Below, piece by piece: positions 51,239 to 64,000 of a DNA stretch of 64,000 nt (within the stretch, counting starts at the first letter, position 1; every line of letters starts with the position of its first letter). Where the stretch lies: the NCBI GenBank assembly GCA_014925825.1, contig JACGCK010000160.1:1-64000 (forward strand). Reading direction: 5' to 3'. Position numbers and translations under genes: made by a program. Below the pieces are notes generated by a model. The model did not search any database, was not told the DNA's origin, and was given only the letters and a program-made list of their open reading frames with translations. The stretch comes from Pholiota molesta. Lineage: Eukaryota > Basidiomycota > Agaricomycetes > Agaricales > Strophariaceae.

Positions 51239-54200
51239 TCAGAGAGCAATCTCAACGTCCAGCCTGGCAAGATACGAATAGACATCCGGCGACATGCGAT
51301 ACTTCAAGATACCCGCAAACACCATCAGCGAGCGCGATTTCTTCCTGATACTCGCCAGCGTCTACAACGCATCCACATCATCAATATCCACGAATGACAC
51401 AGGAAAAGAAAAAGACGCACCATTTGCTTGTTCGCATCCGCGACCATCGAGCTCTTCACGCGCTGGTGCACGCCCTGCAGCGCATCCATCGTCAGCGTGA
51501 GGTACGTCTGCAAGTTCTTCTGCAGCGCCGGATGCAGATCCGGAACTCCTCCGCGCGGCGCGTGATCTTCGCGATGTCCCCACTCAGCGGAATGAGGTCC
51601 GTCGACTCCAAAATCTGCAGAAAAGAAGAAAAAAACGCATTCAGCCGCAAAGATAATATGGCAGATCGCAGAAGCCATACATCAAGCCCCGCCTCCGGCC
51701 GCCCAGCGTTCTTCGCCTCCATCGCCTCCCTATCTCAAAAGCCTTACCACCGCCTCCCTCTCCCGCCCACCGCCCGATTCGCGCGCTCATAATGCCGCAA
51801 AATCTCCCCGGCCGTGCGCTCCACCGCCCTGCCTTCTCATCCGGACTCGGCTGCGCAAGCGTGTTCCCCAGCGCCTGTGCGAGACACGCGACGACGGTGG
51901 CGTAGTCCTCCGCGAGGTTGTAGAGCTTGACCGCTCCGCGATGCGGTCGTTCTCCTGCGCGTGCTGCGCGGCGCGGATGAGGATGTGCGTGTGGAAGTCC
52001 TGCGCGGTGTTGAGGTGCAGGAGGCCCGCGCCTTGCTCGATGATGCCGGGCTGTTTCAATACACAAATCACCGCTCAGCGTCAGCACCCTGATATACACA
52101 CAAACAAAAAATAATACGCACGAATCGCCCACCCTCTGGCCGGATGCCACCAACCAGCTCCTCCCACGCCGGCCCGCTGTTCGCGCCGACGATGATGCGC
52201 CTTGTCAGCTCCCACGCAGTCTCGACCTGCTCCCGCCCACCCCGCCGCCCTGGTCCGCGGACAGGCACACGCAGTACACGTACTGCATCGCCTCCTTCGC
52301 GTCCATCTTGATGAACTGGCGAATGTACCGCCAGATCAGCGTGGAGAGGCTCAGCGCGGGCGGCGAGGCCGGGGAGAGGGACACTGAATGCAACAAGGTA
52401 AATAAAGGCGACGTGATAAAGAGAGAGATACGAAACGTACAAGGGTCATGTCCGATGTCTCCGCGCGCGATGGCACCCTCAGCAGCCCATGATACGCCAG
52501 CGCAATCCCCAAATGCACCGCCTCCACCTCCGTCTCCTGGTAATCCCACAGCGCCGCCACCGCCCGTTCAAACTGGCCGCACATCAGCAGCACGCCCGCG
52601 AACACGCCCCTCTCGACCCCGGCTGGCCGGGCGGGCCGTCGAAGTGGCGCTCCCCGTACCCGAGGAGCACGTCGGCGAGCGCGCGGAGGCCGCCGTCCTC
52701 GTCCTCGTCGACCATCGCGAGCTGGAACCAGAGCCAGTCCTCGGTGGTGGTGGTCACCTGCGGCACGCTGCGCCGCGCGGGCTCGAGGCGGCCCATGAGC
52801 TTGTACAGGGCGAGCTTGAAGGGGTCGGCGGTGGAGGAGTGCAGCATGTGTGCGTTGTAGACCGCTTGAAGATGGTCGCGATGTGCTTTGGGGAGTCTAG
52901 AGTGATATTAGCGTATGTAAATTAAAGAAGAGGGCGAACGGACTTTCTGTCTGGAGACTCGAGCCATGTCCTGAATTGGGTCACAAAGGAGGCTTCGCGG
53001 CTATCAATGGCTTGTTGGAACTTGGTCGCCTCCGCAATCGCTTCTGCACATGTCCAGTACGGACAAGATAGAAAAGCTTGGCCCACAGAGGTTGGCCAGC
53101 AATAGCTACACCCACCCATCAGCAACTACCCAAAGCACACCCAAAAACCACACACCTCATCCGATCCTCCCACTCCCCATTCCGATAATACCTACCAACA
53201 AAAACGCCCGCACCCGATTGCAATACTGGATCACCCCCCAGCCGCGCCTCCATCGGCCGCGACTGCACCGTCCGCTCCAGGATATCCCAGTACTGCTCCT
53301 CCAGCGCCTCCCGCGCGCCCGCGGCGATCTGCTTGCGGAGCGCGACGGCCTCGCGCGTGTTCGGGTCGCCAGGTACACCCGCGCAACTTGCGCTCGAAGA
53401 GCGGCGCGTTGAGGATGTGCGCGCCGGCGTGCTCGACGGGCGGAGCGCCGGGGGCTCGCCGGTGATTTTCGCGAGGACGTGGAAGTTTTGCGTCATTTGG
53501 ATGCCGCGCGACTGGTGTTGGGTGGTTAGTTGGATGGGGGTGGGTGGAAGGAGGGCTTACGTCTGTGGCGAGCGCGAGAGAGGCATCGGTGAGCGCGTGG
53601 ACGATGGGGTAGGATGTCCCCCGTAGACGGGCATTGTTCATTTCGGTGATGACACGGTCGTAGGCCATCATCTTGCCTGCATTTGCAGCGTCACGGTCGG
53701 CGTAGGTGCCTAGGCAAGCTTTCAGACCAAGAAATTCAAGAACAAGAACGAAACTCACAGTCAGGTGCTCTTGCCAAGGGTGCTTGTCCTCAAATCTGTC
53801 ATGCCACGATCGGCACTGGCACCCGCCCGCCGAGCTCCTCAAAGACGCGCTTCTTCTTGGCCTCCCAGTCGCGCTGGCTACGCTCCTCGAGGACACGGTA
53901 AAACTCCTCCTGTGTCTCCTTCCGGCCCTCCTCGATCGTGGATATTAGGTTCTGTTCATGCGCGATGCGCAGGTAGCCCGCGACGTCCGTGTCTGCAGAG
54001 GCTGCAGCGGCGAAAACGTCGTCGACGTGTTCAGATGCGCGATCGAGTCGGAGAGGGCAGAGGCATCGACGTGGGCTTGGGCGAGGAGGTACTTCCTAGA
54101 TAATGAAAGAGCCTGGTCAGTCACGGTGTCCTGGCAGGGCAAGAGGAGACGCACGCGCGATCCGTGTCGGTCGAGGTCCCTGGTTGGCGGGAGACAAGAC

Positions 54201-54315
54201 GACGCGAAAGGGCCTCAATCTGATCCAAGGAGAGGTTGACTGATGGGAGGTCTGGCCTTGACAAGTGGGAGTTCAAGTTTTTTGACGAAGCGAGCAGCGC
54301 CGATAGGTCTGCCAT
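51239..54315 (-). CDS. NIC96: Nucleoporin NIC96/NUP93, with many frame breaks
   Basis: Scaffold nucleoporin of the inner ring of the nuclear pore. ATG 54315 gives MADLSALLASSKNLNSHLSR, the family start, then YLLAQAHVDASALSDSIAHL. Later blocks match the alpha-solenoid core: EGRKETQEEFYRVLEERSQR, MMAYDRVITEMNNARLRGTS and YPIVHALTDASLALATD, QNFHVLAKITGEPPAL, REALEEQYWDILERTVQSRP, MDAKEAMQYVYCVCLS, FRDLHPALQKNLQTYL-like and FAGILKYRMSPDVYSYLARL, ending DVEIAL-stop at 51239. The order and full extent agree with an intact gene, but the frame shifts repeatedly by one base (for example near 53991, 53440, 53390 and 53215-53245), mostly explained by a missing G or C. The block is G+C-rich. Consensus error is more likely than decay of an essential single-copy gene, but a pseudogene is not excluded. 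Confidence 0.85.
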
Positions 54316-54989
54316 ATTGTTCGAAGTTCCGAGGGTATGGTGTATGTCAGTTCCTAAGCTACAATCTCACTGAGACTCGTGGTGAATATACGGAATGATG
54401 GCGCGTCCGAGCGAATAGACGGCGGCGCAGGATGAGCGTTGTTGAACGTTGTTCGAGTTGCAGTGGCCTTGTATAGGCTTGTAAGGGTTGTGTGAGGTTG
54501 TGTGGTTGGCAAGAGCCACAACACCAAACAATCGATATTATTATCATTATAACCTCCACTTTCCAAGGACTTGCATGGCTGCATCAAGTCCTTTCAGCAT
54601 GAATAGATCCTACGTATTTATGATTATCGGGAATGTATCCGTTTACAGGCCCAGAGAGCGAGAGGCAGACACCTCGTCTCCAATTTTGATCACCAGTGTA
54701 GCCGCGAGTTCGCTTTATTTCTTTCTTCGTTTGATCCTCCAGCTCCAGCACGCGTCAGTGGCAATGTTCCCAAGCCATCGCTCTCCCGATCTTCCATCAT
54801 AGTCCACAACCACTCTCAGCGCTCGCTTTCATCGCAGTGAACTGACGCTGCATTAAACTTTGCAACAACAATCAGAACGCCGCTGAAGCGGCTGCCAGCG
54901 GCGCCGCATCTGTCTATGCACGTTTCATTCTCGTAAAGAATTCAAACCAAGCCAAAAACCGCTCCTTCCAGAACCTCCCATCCCCAACC
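54316..54989. other. Divergent promoter between NIC96 and ARP5
   Basis: Bidirectional intergenic region, less G+C-rich than the flanking genes. No gene seen. Confidence 0.5.
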
Positions 54990-57900
54990 ATGGATCTCGA
55001 CGCCGGGCCCTCCACCCCGCTCAACATCCACACCCTGCCGACCACCTACCTCCCCGCCTCGCCGCCCCCGCCCGAGCCCTACGCACCCCACCGCGCCGCC
55101 CACACCCCCATCGTCATCGACAACGGCGCCACGACCCTGCGCTGGGGCTTCGGCACATCCAGCAACCCCGCGGGCACGGGGCCCAACGCCGTCGCCAAGT
55201 ACAAGGAGCGCCGCACGAACAAGCCCTGCTGCTCTTCGGCGAGGCGATCGATGCGGAGAGCGGCGCGCGCGGCCAGACGCGCACGCCGTGGGAGGGCGAC
55301 GTGCTGTGAACTTGATGCGCTGGTGAGTGGGCTGCGGCGAGTTACTTGTGTGGAGGCTGGCACGTCTTGCGAGGTGTAGGAGAATGCACTGGACTACGCC
55401 TTCATCAACCTCGGGATCGACACCCCCACCGTGGACCACCCGGTGCTCATGACGGAACGTCTCTGCAGCCCCCTGCATTCGCGAGCTCGTGAGCACTCCA
55501 CCACCCTCATCATCTCAGACGAACTAACGGAACTATGCACCCAGTGACCTCCGAACTCATGTTCGAGCTCTACTCCGTGCCCTCCTGACCTACTGCATCG
55601 ACGGCATCATGTCCTTCTACCAGAACAACCCCCCGCCGCCCGCGCAGCCCTTCGCCGCCAACGGGCTCGTCGTCTCCTTCAACACCGCCTCCACCTCCGT
55701 CATCCCGATCCTCCGCGGCAAGGGCATCTGAGTTTGGCAAAACGGTGCGTCCAATCCCAGCCGGTGGTGTGCATGCGCTGACGGGCGGGCGTGGCAGGAT
55801 CCCGTGGGGCGCGGCGCAGTCCTCGGAGTACCTCCTCAAGCTCATCCAGCTCAAGTACCCCACCTTCCCCACGCGCGTGACGAACGTCCAAACCAATGTA
55901 CGCCTATTCGCTACCTTGCTCAAATAGCTAACTCTCATCCGCACTCAGTGGATGCTCCACAACTTCTGCGAAGTCGCCACGGACTTCAACGCGCTCCTCC
56001 GCACGCTGCAGGACCCGCTCAAGCTGCGCGCATCCGAGGTCGTCGTCCAATTCCCCTTCGCCCTCCCCGTCGCCGAAGAGAAGACGGAGGAGGAGCTCGC
56101 GAAGATCGCCGAGAAGCGCCGGGAGCAGGGCCGGAAGCTGCAGGAGCTCGCCGCGAAGACGCGCGTGGAAAAGGTCTGTGCTTGGTTGGGCTTTGGTTTT
56201 CGAGAATGCTGATGGCTGTTGTCTTTAGCTGCTGCAGAAGGAGAGCGATCTGCAGTATCTCACTGCGCTGAAAGAGAGCAAGGCGACGGAGAGCAAACGC
56301 GAATGGATGGTCCGTCGTCTCCACATGTAATTACCGCATGAAACCTGATCCCGTTGCAGAGCAAACTCCAAGCAGAGGGCCTCGACAACGAGGCATGCTC
56401 GACGAGACAATCAAAAAGCTCGAAAGCGACCTCAAGAAAGCGCGCAAGAAAGAGGCAGGCGAGACCGACGAAATCACCGTACGTCCCCACCCCTCCCACC
56501 CTCCCCCACTCACGCTCTCCCAGCAGGAGGAGCCCTCCTTCCCCCTTGTCGATGTCCCGATGCAGATGTACGTGCGCCGTCCCGACTACTCCGAACCGCC
56601 ACTCACAGACACCCCATAGCTCGACGAGGACCAATCAAGGAGAAGAAGAAGCAGCGGCTGATGAAGGCCGGCTTCGATGCGCGCGTGCGCGCCCGCCGGG
56701 AGAAGGAGCGCGAGCGCGAGGAGCGGGAGACGCAGGAGCGCCGCGAGGAGGCGGAGCGCGACGAAGATCTCGGCGGCTGGGCGCGCAAGCTGCGCCAGGA
56801 ACAGGAGGTGCGTGGGGCTTGTGTCGATCCTGCGCAGTGTATTGACGCGATGCTCGTGTGGCAGGCGCTGATGGCGAAGATCAAGGACCGCGCGCGCAGG
56901 AAGGCCGCGCTGACGGACCGGAAGAGCGCTGCGGCGCAGGCGAGGATGAAGAACATTGCGTCGCTCGCGGCGGACGACCGGGTGCCAAGGCGAAAAAGCG
57001 GAAAGGGGGCGGAGGTGGCTTGCTTGCATTCTTCTTTCATTTATATCTATCTGTTATTTTTCTTTGGTACAGAGGATATGTTCGGCGCAGATGACGAAGA
57101 CTGGGCTATCTACCGCAAAATCGTGGCACCTCCTTCCTTTTACACCCTCTTTCAGTCGCTGATGATGTATCCGTTACTTTGCTCACCAGAACACGCAGCG
57201 CCTCCTCCGACGAAGAGGAGGACCTCGCACAGCTGCAGACGATCGAGCAGAAACTACTCACGCACGACCCGACTTCACCCCGAAGCACACGCACGCGGCG
57301 ATCACGACACAGCGCTCCGCGCTCATGTCCGCGTTCCGGCCCGTCTACCAAGAAGGCGACATCGAGGGTAAGCCCGCTTCCTCTCCACCGCGACGCCCGC
57401 TGACGCCATCGCCGCCCCCCACCCCAGGCAACACGCGCATCCACCTCAACACGGAGCGCTACCGCGTCTGCGAGGCGTATTTCTCGCCGGCATGGCGGGC
57501 GTCGACTCCGCCGGCTCGGCGAGGTCATCCAGAACCTCCTCCCGTCCTTCGTGCCCTCGCGCGCGCGCGGCGCGTCCTCGACTACCCCGAGGACCGCACC
57601 GCGCTCATCCAGGTGCGTCTCACTCCCACGCGTCTCGCAATTCACCCTGACCTCACACTCCGCAGAACGTCTTCCTCACCGGCGCGCCCTCCGTGCTCCC
57701 CGGCCTCGAGCAGCGCCTGCGCGCGGTGCTGCAGTCGCTGCTCCCGCCCGGCGCGCCGCTCACGATCACGCGCGCGGCGGACCCCGCGCTCGACGCGTGG
57801 CGCGGGATGGCCGCGTTCAGCCGCTCGGACGCGTTCCGGCGGGGCGGCGTCGGCGTGAGCAGGGCGGAGTACGAGGAGCACGGCGGGGAGCGGATAAAGA

Positions 57901-58064
57901 GGTGGTGGGGCGGGAATTGGAACGCGGCGTTTGGGGCGGCGGAGGAGGAGGAGGAGGGGATGCATGTGGATGCACTATTGGTTAGCTTGCGTTGTTATTT
58001 TTTTTTCAGAAATTCCAAAGGGCGGTGGGGTTTGCTTGTTTTGAAACTCTATCTTTACTTGTAA
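54990..58064 (+). CDS. ARP5: Actin-related protein ARP5 (INO80 complex), with many frame breaks
   Basis: INO80 chromatin-remodelling subunit. ATG 54990; the actin-fold phosphate loop is HTPIVIDNGATTLRWGFG. Further landmarks, in order: LLLFGEAIDAESGARGQTR, TPWEGDVL, ENALDYAFINLGIDTPTVDH and PVLMTERLCSPL, YCIDGIMSFYQNNPPPP, IPWGAAQSSEYLLKLIQLKY. The long charged insert typical of Arp5 follows (EEKTEEELAKIAEKRREQGR; DARVRARREKEREREERET), then EDMFGADDEDWAIYRKI, RIHLNTERYRVCEAYFSPG, NVFLTGAPSVLPGLEQRL and ERIKRWWGGNWNAAFG. The frame breaks often, for example near 55225, 55305 and 55727, each cured by one extra base. Introns lie between many blocks. The true stop is uncertain; the open frame runs to 58064, but the family usually ends soon after the WWGGNWN motif. 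Confidence 0.88.
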
Positions 58065-58545
58065 GGTTTGGCGTTTGACGTGTACACCATACAGTGCCTA
58101 TCCTGTTTGTAACCTGATTTTGATCTCGACCCAGATGTATTACAATCTCTGAGGGTGCAGCCTAACAGGAAAGAATCGACTGAACAAATATGGCATGAAA
58201 AACGGACACAGATTGGGAGATGAATCCAGGTATCACAACATACAAGAACACGGGAGACAAACGGGGAATGATGCTTCATTGTACACAGGACGAGCTCAGA
58301 CGAGTAAGGAGGGCGCACGCGCAAGGTGGGGTGTGGTAATGGCAACTTGTACGGGTAAAGAGGAGGTGGGTAAGTACCGTGGCCGTTGCTGCATGCGTCA
58401 GTTTCGCCGATAGATGGTAATAACATGCACCGGGGGTACATACACAGTAGTAGTAGCAGTAGTAATAACGACAAGAAAGGTTCCGAAATGAGGGAGAGAG
58501 GACAGCAGCTATCGACGCCGCCATGTGATATGTGGGCGAAGACAC
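58065..58545. other. Convergent 3' spacer
   Basis: Between ARP5 (plus) and SEC4 (minus). Contains a short GTAGTAGTAGCAGTAGTA microsatellite near 58446-58466. No gene supported. Confidence 0.5.
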
Positions 58546-59644
<1,099 letters not shown>

Positions 59645-60207
59645 GGCGGGGACAGCGAGTGGATATGGTGGAGGTGGTATCTAGGGGCACCGCGGTTGGA
59701 GAGAGGAGAGTTGGAGTCGGCCGTCCTTTTGACCGCCGCTTACTGTCCCAGGGCACGTGGCGGTGCCATTAGTTGGTCCCTGAACTCAGAACTACGCAAA
59801 TCTATTCCGCGGGTCTCAGCTTCATATTTTGCTGCGGCTCTCTTATTTCAGGGAAAGCTTGATTGTGATCATCGTTCTCGAACGCTGCTGCGAACCAGAA
59901 TACTTGTGCTTTCCAAATATCACACCCCAACGTCACGCAACTATCATGATCCATGTGCATGTCATTGGAAATCACTCATGCAACTGCGCGTCTGCGACCA
60001 ACAAATACAGCTGACAGGCACCAATGTATCCAACCAGACCCATCCTGGCTTGTTTTGTATTTGCTACGGACTGACTTATCGCCGTAGATGTGTCGAGGTC
60101 GAGCCGGTCGAGGCGCTCAGAAACATGACACCAACAAATTGCATCATGATCATATCTGCTCCGAGTCTCCATCAAAATTGGCATCATCACTTTACCAAAG
60201 CGCCCAA
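59645..60207. other. Intergenic, SEC4 promoter
   Basis: Between the MSH4 stop and the SEC4 start, both on the minus strand. No gene seen. Confidence 0.5.
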
Positions 60208-63200
60208 CTAGCCGCGCATAAACGCCTTGGCGATATCCGCCTGGAACGTCCAACATACGCCAGAAATCCCGATCCGGCAGAGCAGAATGTTCGTACGCCT
60301 GTACAAGCTGCGTTCGAAGCTAACAAGCGTAAAAGGTATTAAAAAATTCACAGAAAAATCGAGGGGAAAAAATGATCAATAGTTACCCTCAGCAAAGCCT
60401 TTCTCTTGACCGCTGTTTTCGCACTTTCGCTGGACTCTTCGTGTCGTGTCTGCAACACTTGAAGTTTCTCTGCCACCCTTCTCCCTTCTACTAGGACGTC
60501 TGAGGAAGGTCAGCGAGTCGTGCAAGTTCTATCCCTATAGGATGATTATTAGCATATGTAAACTGAATCAAACAACCAGTGGGCCAGAACTACACACCAT
60601 AATGGCTGAAATCTTCGGAAGCGCCATCGAGATCTTGTATTGGAAAGTCATCCCGAAGTTTACCGCAGATGCGCGACTGCGCTGTAGTCCAAAGAGAATT
60701 TAGGGTACAGTACATCAACCGAAGAGACTTCATCGAGACCTGTACGACAAGTGCAAACTTTCAAGCAATCACAGTCTCGAAATCAGCATTCCAACCCGGA
60801 TCTAGGTCCAAATACACATACTTTATAACCGTAGGTTGTCGCGACAGTGTCTTGGTGAGCTCGCTGAAATGTCTGCGTGGAGAAACAACGTCAGGTATAC
60901 TTTCCGATCGCAGATAATGTGCAATCTCACGTTGCGAAAAATACAAAGGGCTGATAATATCAAGCGCGTCAATTGGATAGGCGAGAGGATTGCCTCTTCC
61001 TCACCTTGAGAGCAATCAATCCTTCCGCGATAGCATGCGAAATGCCCACACCCTCCCTTGGGGAGGTTCCGCGACCGAGCTCATCCACCAAGACCAGTGA
61101 TCTCTGCGTGGCAAGTCCTGAACATGGATAAATTTATTATGCATATCAGAAAATTTCACAAATGGGAGTCTGGTCAACCCACCCAGAATCATGGCAGAGG
61201 ACGCCATCTCGCTTGCAAATGTGCTGAGGCTCTTTTCCATATCGTCATCATTCGATAGCCTTGTCAACAACGCGTCGTGAATCCTGAATGAAGAAATGAA
61301 TTATGAAAGGCAGATTTCCATGATCGAGGATCGAGGAAGTCGGACCTGAAGCTGGCGTATTCAGCAGGGACAAAACACCCGCACATAGCCATCAATGTGA
61401 GCAACCCAACTTGTCGAAGGTAAGTGCTCTTTCCTGTCATTTCCATGTCTATCAGTCTATCATGCCATGCTAACAAAGCACCCACCAGACATACTGGAAG
61501 TGCGGATGAGTATCCTGACATTTTTACAAGACAAAGCGCTTACTTGGGGCCTTGAATCAACTGGAATGAAGAAGAGTCATCGCAATACACGTCGTTTGGC
61601 ACAAGCGTTGCTACTGATTGCAAGGTCTCTAGAATAGGATGTCTCCCAGCTTTTATAGCCAACGTTCCAGTAAACTCCGGGCGAACTCAAAAAGAGTTTA
61701 AGTGAAGGGGGTTTCAATTTTCCCAAACACACATACCGTAGTTGCGCACTGGATTAAGTCAACGTTATAAAGGAAAGAAATGGATTGGCGAAGGGCTCAG
61801 GCTTACTGATAGATGCATGGGCAAATGACCAGAGCATATCGACGAGCGCAACCTATTGATTGATATGATCTGTAAGGTGATATTGGGAGGCGTCCTCCAA
61901 AGTCAAGAAAACATACAGCCTCTGATGCTTTGTACAACGCTCCTACGTCTCCGACGATTTGCGCTATGAGATCTTGCACAATTCTGGATGGACTGTCAGT
62001 GGCTTCCAAACGAGTCTAAGAATACGCATTTAGTACTTATCGCTCAATATCAAGGTTTCGTCTAGGGCGTCCTTCATTCTCGAATTCATTTTCTTCTGTA
62101 CGTCATTGATGGCAGTGAGCCATGATTGAAAGAACGGAAACTTGTAACCGTACCAATTCCATACTGGAAAACACCCATCTCCCTTTTTTCATTGTCACAT
62201 TCACAAAACCCTTCGGCAGTTCTCCTTCCAAAGCTGATTTTGGGAGGGCAAAAACAAATCCTGTTTCTTGATAAACGAGCGTTAAAGGCAGCCCATGCTC
62301 TTCGGACAAGGTTCGATTGAGCTGATAGATATCGCCGACATTTTCCTTGTAAGTTTCTCGAGCGACGTCGAGCAATCGGTTACAGTTTGCCCTGACTGCA
62401 TATACACGCGCGTTGACAGCACCCAGTCCACCCTTTGATACCTATTAACCAGCCATAGCATTTACGAACAAGGGTACATACACACCTTGGACGGTGCACT
62501 GTCTTCATTCAGATGTTCTGAAACTAATTTCTCAATTTTGTCAATCCTCTCATCAGAATCATCTATGAAAATATCGTTATCTCGGTTTTTGCGAATTCGT
62601 AGAGTATTTTACCTCACAGACGATTCTGAGTAACTGAGATTGACATCCTTTCAGAGCTTGACGGAGCAGGGGAAGATTCTTGACGACGTTGCGCAAGTTG
62701 AGAACTTGTAAAATCCGATAGGAAGCCGGCTTTGAGCTAGCTGTCACTCGGGCTTCAGAGGAGCATAGCTGTACAATATGGTAAGTAAACCTTCCATTCA
62801 TTGTAGAGATAGCAAGTACCGCGGCAATTAATTTGTCAAAATCCATTTTGTTCAATGTTTTCAAAGCATCCCTAACGTATGTAAACCGATCTTCTGCATT
62901 GATAAGTTCTATAAATGAAGCCTAGGTGAAAAATACCCCAACAAGAAAAATAGGCGACGGGCCTTCGACCACGTCAAGTCTTGCATCTATGGAACTTTGA
63001 ACTGCACTATCATGAGATAATTGAAATCACCATAGATAACCCATAACATACCTGTGATGGGTGATAATATGTTGACTCGTAGCAATCTCGATGCCATCGG
63101 TGTGTATGTATAGTTGAGAATGCTGACACGAAGTAACTGAGTCGTGAATGATTGTCCTTGTTGACGAAGTTAAGTCACTCACCCAAAAAGCGAATGAGAA

Positions 63201-64000
63201 GACTTTTTGGAGGTCATATTGCCAACGAGCTCAAGGTTGCGAGCTGAATCAGGATCTATCATCATGGTCCCTTCGACAGGAACATATCGTATTCTTAAGG
63301 ATCCAGCTGCGAAACGAGTGTTCATTCGGCTCTCTGCATACTTGAACAATGCACATGCCGAAGAAAGAGCATAGTACCTATAAAAGTAAGGCCGCATCTT
63401 GCGATGTCGGAGCAACCAATTCTTACTTGTTTGAAACTGCAAGCACGGTACCTGCTCGTTCATCATCTTCGACGCAAAGTTGTAGAACAAACTCAAGGCC
63501 TAAACGAAGTTTACTTGTCACAAATGCTCATGGATAAGGGCGACTGACCTCCAGAATCGTTCCAATATCGACGACCAACTGGTTCTATTTGTACGCCAGG
63601 AAACTCTTCGCGTATGTACTCAACCAGGAGGGAAGTCGACGCTGCCCGTTTGCCAGAAGGCGCCAATGCGGCATCGGTGGCGGAGAGGAAGGTATCTGGG
63701 ATGAGCACAAGACACGGACGATGAAGGTGCATTTGATGCAGGGTTTTCACGTAGGTCTGGCAATCCGCAACCTAGTGCCACATGTCGCGTAAAAACACGC
63801 ATATATCGACGCGTTTTACTGAGAAATCACCTGAACCAACATCACCTTGCCAGTGTCTTTGTCGAGGGCTGCGATTCCGACTTCTCGCGATATGCCTCTC
63901 CCTTCGAGAACAGCTACAACATATGATGCTTCATAGCGAACCGAGCCTGCTGTCTGAGGACGCGCTGTTGTTGGTCGAGATTGACCAGTCCATGGCCGAC
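60208..64000 (-). CDS. MSH4: Meiotic MutS homologue MSH4 (5' end outside window)
   Basis: With MSH5 it stabilises meiotic recombination intermediates and promotes crossovers. From the right edge: [68 protein letters not shown] and [20 protein letters not shown]. The ATPase domain has Walker [21 protein letters not shown] (completed by an 8-base exon at 61486-61493), the [13 protein letters not shown] motif and Walker [20 protein letters not shown]. The end reads [34 protein letters not shown] and AKAFMRG-stop (60208-60210). Single-base losses are suggested near 60505 and 60260. The mismatch-recognition domain I expected of MSH2/MSH6 is not seen, in keeping with MSH4. Many introns of about 50 nt. 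Confidence 0.93.

Noticed and set aside
61429..61500. Apparent two-residue insertion (MEMT) in the MSH4 Walker A loop
   Set aside because: It arises from choosing a later acceptor; an 8-base exon with proper splice sites restores the exact motif.

Overview
The window is nuclear DNA from a filamentous basidiomycete, most likely an agaricomycete. Reasons: dense short spliceosomal introns (about 50-75 nt) with fungal splice sites; a lipopeptide mating-pheromone precursor ending in a CaaX box; basidiomycete-type families (DUF6534 seven-TM protein, F-box protein, MYND proteins); and an intron-bearing tRNA-Gln. There is no operon structure, CRISPR array or prokaryotic signal.

Layout. 0-1.5 kb: 3' part of a proline dehydrogenase gene with frame breaks. 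2.5-6.1 kb: two tandem paralogous MYND zinc-finger genes; intron 1 of the first holds a 1.06 kb element with ~300 bp terminal inverted repeats (TIRs) and a 6 bp target duplication. 6.3-9.7 kb: an MFS transporter gene split by a second 1.84 kb TIR element whose ends coincide with GT...AG splice sites. 10.2-13.6 kb: VPS35. 14.96 kb: a 34-residue mating pheromone precursor. 16.1 kb: tRNA-Gln(CUG). 16.5-18.7 kb: a GET2-like gene and a mitochondrial ribosomal protein. 19.6-21.0 kb: a rhodopsin-like membrane protein. 22.8-29.5 kb: RPB1, with its CTD coded over several tiny exons. 29.9-32.8 kb: a VOC-fold protein and two conserved unknowns. 33.1-35.6 kb: VPS27 (ESCRT-0). 36.1-37.6 kb: a short-chain dehydrogenase. 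38.7-40.7 kb: a microexon-rich DUF6534 gene. 41.2-42.9 kb: F-box protein. 43.3-45.2 kb: YL1/VPS72. 45.5-47.7 kb: GH43 glycosidase. 48.3-50.7 kb: unrecognised multi-exon membrane protein. 51.2-58.1 kb: a G+C-rich block with divergent NIC96 and ARP5 genes, both riddled with one-base frame breaks. 58.5-59.6 kb: SEC4/Rab8 GTPase. 60.2-64 kb: MSH4 (5' end outside the window).

Most genes are housekeeping: retromer and ESCRT sorting, exocytosis, tail-anchored protein insertion, transcription, chromatin remodelling, nuclear pore and meiotic crossover. They are functionally unrelated neighbours, as is normal in fungi. The accessory parts are the MYND tandem pair with its element, the MFS gene with its intron-like element, the pheromone gene, the two seven-TM-like genes, the F-box gene and the GH43 gene.

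Three themes recur. (1) Very small exons (1-13 nt) are needed to restore conserved motifs in RPB1, MSH4, the SDR gene and the DUF6534 gene. (2) Both TIR elements sit in, or act as, introns. (3) Conserved single-copy genes, including RPB1, contain isolated single-base losses, often in G/C runs, which points to consensus errors rather than pseudogenes. All exon coordinates are inferred from splice motifs and protein-family knowledge; none was tested by alignment software.
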